A DNA stretch of 64,000 bases, taken from NCBI RefSeq assembly GCF_001522545.3, contig NC_031769.1:6185513-6249512 (forward strand), in the 5' to 3' direction. This DNA is from Parus major (lineage: Eukaryota; Chordata; Aves; Passeriformes; Paridae). A model generated the notes under the pieces. The model saw only the letters and a program-made list of their open reading frames with translations. It did not search any database and had not been told where the DNA came from. Numbering within the stretch: the stretch's first letter is position 1; each line of letters opens with the position of its first letter. The position numbers were made by a program, and so were the translations under genes. Shown piece by piece: positions 57,301 through 63,300 of this stretch.

Positions 57301-60300
57301 AATTATTTTGCCATTCACATCTTAAACCTGGAGAAGTTGCTCCACAGTGTCTGCACCAAACACACCTGCAGAACAGACAAAGAGATCTATTACTGTCAGT
57401 TAACAGGAAGATCATTTTGTGGCTTTAAATCTCTTCCACTTAGAATGAGGTGAATAATTAAGTTTTAACTTAACAACATATTTAACCACAAATGTTTAAC
57501 AACATTTTTTGTACTTTGTAAAGAAAGTTCCTAATTAATAATTCCCTTGAAACTGCAAAAGCAGGCAGATGGGTTCTTGTAACAGCTCAACAGATCAAAG
57601 TGGTTCCTGCTCCCAGGTGCCATTCACTTTGAGATCCAGAGACTTAACCATGTGAGAGGTCTGGTCTGTTTGTGTTTCACCCAAGTAAAACAAATGGTTT
57701 TCACAGGGTTTTATTTCTAGAACACTTGGGTGAAACACCCATTTATTTTTCCAGCTGAACACTGGAATGAATGCAATGAATGTAAATTGGAAATTTTTTC
57801 TTGCTATGAGTTTCAAAAGAGAAATTCTGTCTATCTCTACTTATGTGGCTTTTGGTATGAAGAAGCAGTTCTAAGAGGAGGTAAGAGTTTCCCTTATAGA
57901 CTGATAATTGAATAAAACAACTCAAAGGCATTTTGATGGCTTTGTTTAATACACCTGACTTAGACACAATTAAAACCTTGTTACAATTCAACTGACATTA
58001 CAAATACCAAGTGACAGAGAGAAGCAGAGGAGGCCAGCAGGCAGCATCTCTGACCCCAGGCCCAAACACACCATTTGCACTTCCAGCCTCCCTTTGGCAC
58101 AGTCTGCAGGGGTGGATCCAGGCAGTAGGTGTGGTAGCTGATGTCGCAGTCATCACACAGGAGGAGTCTCCCTGGATCTGTGGCTTTCCCACAGGCTTCA
58201 CACACTGTGCACTCCAGGCACCTCCAACCTTTGCTAAGTACCACTTTAGTAATCTGAAAAACACAAGGTGAGAATTAGTTGGAAATGGTTCAGTGAAGTG
58301 TGATCAATGTATAAATTAAGGTCTGGCTTGTGGACCTCAGGATGCTCTTCTGGGCACACCACCCACAGCTCAAGGAGCTCTTTATCAATCAGACTTTCTG
58401 AGGCTTCAATAAGCAGGAATGGATTAAACAGAAAGCAACTGTTCTCCTTTCTACTTTTAAAAACAGGTGCAGTGTTTCCCTTTTCAAGTCACCTGGGACT
58501 TCACCTGACTGCCAGGACTTTTCAAATATCATGGACAGTGGCATGGCAGCTGCATCAGCCAATTCCCTCAGGACTCTGGGATACATCTTGTCAAGTCCCA
58601 GAGACTTGTGTACATTCTGGTTCCTCCAGAGATCACAAACCTGATCCTCTCATGTCAAGATGTGATCATGGTGCTGAAGTTTTAGTCATCTGAAGCAAAG
58701 AGCTAACTTACTGCAATTGATATATAATGCAAGAGTAGTATATAGACAAAAAGTCAAATTATAATTGCATGAAATACACATATGGCATTTTGTGAAGTAT
58801 GTGCAAAATAAAGTTTTTTGACATGTTTGAAAAAAAATCCCACTTTTACACAGATATACTTACATCACAACCAATGAAAAGTGTATAGTGTATATACTGC
58901 AGTAAATAGCTTATTTTGTGCTTGCTAGGTCATTTCACAGCATTCAAATTTAATTTTCACACATTCTCTCCTAGACTAATGAATGTAAAATGTATTAATT
59001 AACCACTCCAACTGCTGTCAATTCTGACAGCCAACAGGCAAATTGAATCAACTAAACCTTATGCCCCAAGTAAATGAAGATGCAGTATAATTTTTTTCTT
59101 TGTTTTTAATTCTGCTTGTATCTAGGTTTAAAGCTTATATCTCTAACTGTTATTTTAACCAACTGCTGGATAATCAGCGCTATTTATGGTTGTGAAATTA
59201 CAAAAAGGTTAATTTCTCTTGAGGCTATGCATACTATAAAATGACATTTAATTAAAGTCTTTCACAAGTCACATACAAATAATGGTCACATTAGCTGATG
59301 AATATCTAACAAGTTAATGACTCCCCTAATTACCACAAAACCAAAGGCAGCATAGTGCTATTAAAGTACAATATGAAAACAGTGTAATCAAGTGATTTTT
59401 GTGTGTAACAACAGCACTCACCTTAATACTGACACAGTATGGATGGTAACACTGCCCACACTGGGAACAGGCCAGCAACCGGCCCTCAGCACCTTGGCCA
59501 AAACTCCCACAAACCACACACATATCCTGCAATGACACACAAGAGCAGACTCTCAACACCTGCCAGACACTACATTCTGAAAACATGTAACTATAAAATC
59601 CAACTAGCATGCTGTATCATTTAACCACTAACAAGGGCATTCATTCACATTTTTCTAATTAAGATCAGGGAAACAAAATGAAAAATCGTAACTATTATCC
59701 TAACCTGATGGAGAGTGAACTTGTCACTGTTAGAGAAGAGGACAACTGTGTTATGCATTGAGTTTTCTTCTTCATCTTTATTAGATGAAATATCCATGGT
59801 TGTGACCTATTAAAAAACCACAAAATATAAATAGCAAGCACATCACATTTTCTAAGACATGAGACAATATGAAACATTCTCTAAATAAGAGTTCTGCGAA
59901 TATTTATTCATACAGTTTAAACTTTCATAAAAAGCTACCTCCATCAGAAATTACTGCCTTAATCCACATTTTCTCATCATCAGTATTATAGCTTTACAAA
60001 CATATTCTCTTTCTCTGCTTTTTTCACCTTCACATATTATCCCATTACACTTCCAAATGGAAATGGAAGGAAAGACATAGTCTAAGAAAAAAATCACTAA
60101 GCAGAAATTGTCATACTGTGCCCAGACTGCTCTGTTCCAGGCACATAAACACTGAAGTTCTTTTTATCAAAAAGTTAATTGCAGTAACAGACTTCTGAGT
60201 ATTAATTCAAAGAGCAACTGCATATTTTGTCCCATATTGCCTAAAATGTGGTTTAGCTAATGCTCCAAGTATATTAGAGGAATAAATAAGTGTTCAAAAG

Positions 60301-63300
60301 TTACTTGCTGCAAGCAGTTTATGAGCGTTATCTATCTTTTCCATAAAAACTTGAACTGAACTGGAAACATCTGTTTTGATCTCCTTCCATCAGCTCTTAC
60401 TATAGACAGCAACTTTTCTTTTTCATCAAGTGATTTTTATTCTGACTTGGCCCTTACTAATCCACCACACTAATGTACAGCTTCTCAGGAAGAGAAAAAA
60501 GAATGAGAGACTTCAACTGTGCTCTGATTTTCATGCGAATCTTGCAATAGAGAAGTTGCTGTCCATGAATTTAAACTAATAGGCCCAACTGTTATCTTTG
60601 AATCAGGAATACAAGGGCACACAGTTCCATATAAAAGATCAAATGCATGATAGAGAAATGTAACTTTGTTTTACCAGCTTTTCCAATTATATATATGTGG
60701 ATTATTTTAAATACAGTGTAAGTCCTACACAGATAAGTTTTGTTTGAATAATAATTTAAATATTTCACAAATCCAAACATAACTCTAGGGACAAATGTAA
60801 ATATCATTACATCAGCTAGAGAAATCCTTCTGATACACAATTGCTGAAACTCAGCATTTACTAAGAAACAGCTAAAAAGGGAATACATCTTTATGTGCTT
60901 TGATTACCAAATATTTGAGAGCACTGCAGCTGTAACTAAGCAGTTAACTCCAAAGCGCTTGAAATACCTTGATACCTTCAGGGACAGTACTTCCTTACCT
61001 ACTTTTCCACAGGTTTCACAAAATTTTTGTAATTGCACATTCAAAAGAGCAGAATTTGAAGGGCTGAATGACAGCAATCTTGGTGTTTGCTGAACCCCAG
61101 AACTGACCCACTATGGGTTACCCCGTAACCACCTTTTTCCCCATTCCCAAGATATACCAAGGTACTTCCAAATCTGTGTGGCTGTCCACTGATCCTATGC
61201 TGAGTAAGAATTATTTTGTGCAAACTGAATGAAAATACTCCCATTTCAAATATTTATCTGGCAAAAGGCTGATCTCTTGGTATTGCTAATTTCAAGGCAA
61301 CCGCATCTCTGGAACTCTGGAGCTGCCATCTGCATGATGACTCAAAGGATCAAATTCCTGTAGGAAACTGTGGAGAGTGATGTCCATTTTGTATTTATAG
61401 CAAAGTTACCTAAATCACTCACCTCAGTTCAAGTACAAAAACTTTTACAAGTTTGATCTATAAACCCCAGCTTCTCCTGAAGTATAGATTTGTGCTTTGT
61501 AACACCAAAATAATGATGTGAATGCCTCCAATTCATTAAGGTGCTGTAAATAACCTAAGTGGAACTCATCCTGTACATTCAAAATTACAAATTTGCTTAT
61601 GAATCTTGACCATCCAATGCTTTAAAAGGGAAAAGTGACAGTGTTGATTGTTCCTTCTTAAAATCATGAACAGCTGAGTACTCCAAGATATCATTACACA
61701 TGCAACAGAAAGTGTGACAAACTCAAACAGATTACACACAAGAGCACAAAAACACAGCTCTAAAGAGAGTGTCAGGAATTACTTCACAAAGACATAAAAT
61801 GAACAAGTGTCTCTCCAAACATAAGGAACAGGATGTCTCACAAAACAGGCAGCGCTAGTTGGTAATCGAAGTTTAAAAGAAACTTTCAAATAGAACAAAT
61901 CCACAGTGGGGAAGAAAAAATTGTTTTACAGTCCAGATTTCTGAGTTTTTCATACCAGAATCCTTCTTCTTACGAGGAGCAGACTAGGACTGTGTAGGAT
62001 TTTTAAGTTCCAGAAACACTTCAAGCATTAAGTAGCTTAACTATCAACTGCAGTGAGCAATCACCTGCTTACAATCACTTCACTGCTTCTGAAGAATAGG
62101 AGACAGCAAATGTAATCATCATTTTCTCAAAGCTTTCTGGACAGAAGCTGTGTACAGAACAGTAGACATCTGATCACAACAAAGTACTCAGAGATACTGA
62201 GAGTTACATTAATTCATTAAAGAGTCAAGGAAGCTTTAGTTATTTAATCATGATCTGTAAGGGCTCTCTGAAGGAGTCAGCACTTCTGGGGACAGAGAAA
62301 TCTGACTGATGCAACTTACTTCACTATCAAATTTTTTCAGTAAAGTCCACCTCCAAAGCTACTTAAAAGAAGTTAAACTGAACAGGAATGGTCCCTATAC
62401 TGATAAATACACAAAATAAAGAGGGGAATAAATTATCAGTTTTGTATGTGGGAGAATAGCACTAGTCAAAATCTGACAGGGCCTGCCTGCTAACAGGTGG
62501 TGGTACTCAACGCACTCGTGTGCAATCTGAAAAATCAAGTGTGAAGCAAGGTGACAAAGCTTGCCAACAGGATTGGGATATTCAGAGTAATGAAATTCAA
62601 AAGACAAGTGTGAAGAACTGCACAAGAACTTCATAAAGCTGAGTGCTGGGCTATAAAATGGCAGATGAAGGTTCACAAAACAAGGAAATTAACATGACAA
62701 AGGAATTGGCATTGATGATGGGAAATATGGAGTAGTTTCCATACAAGGAACAGCTCAAAATACTGGCATTCTCCATACTTGCAAGTCAAGAGTGGAAAGA
62801 AGAGGAGAAGAAATGATGGAGGTCTACAGAAACTGAGTGGCATGGATGAAGTGAATAGAAACCAGCTTTCCACTGTCTCTTCTCTAAGAGCACTGAGAAG
62901 CAGGCAGCTCATCCAGGAGGCAGCCACTTAAAACATAAGCTGTGGAGCTGAAGACCTGAAAAAGGTTAACATGGTTTTCCTGAAGTTTTTTTCAAGTGAA
63001 TGGGCAGATTTATGAAGGAAGCTCCAACACAGGCTGCCCAAGACAAAGACATCAGTTCTTGTTCAGCAAGTCCTCAACCCACAAACTGCTGAAATGTCTC
63101 CTCTTCTGTTCTGCACTCCTGCTCCACCACTCAGTCTAGAAGAACCTTTGCTCTGGTCTCCTATGGCTGCTGTTACACTCTCAAGCACAAACCCTGCTCT
63201 CTCCTTCTGGGTTGTTCCAGTCACTGCTGCCTTTACCCAAGCACATTCTGCACATGAGGAAATGGAACTTTAAAACTCCCAACTGTTTTGTATTTAAATG

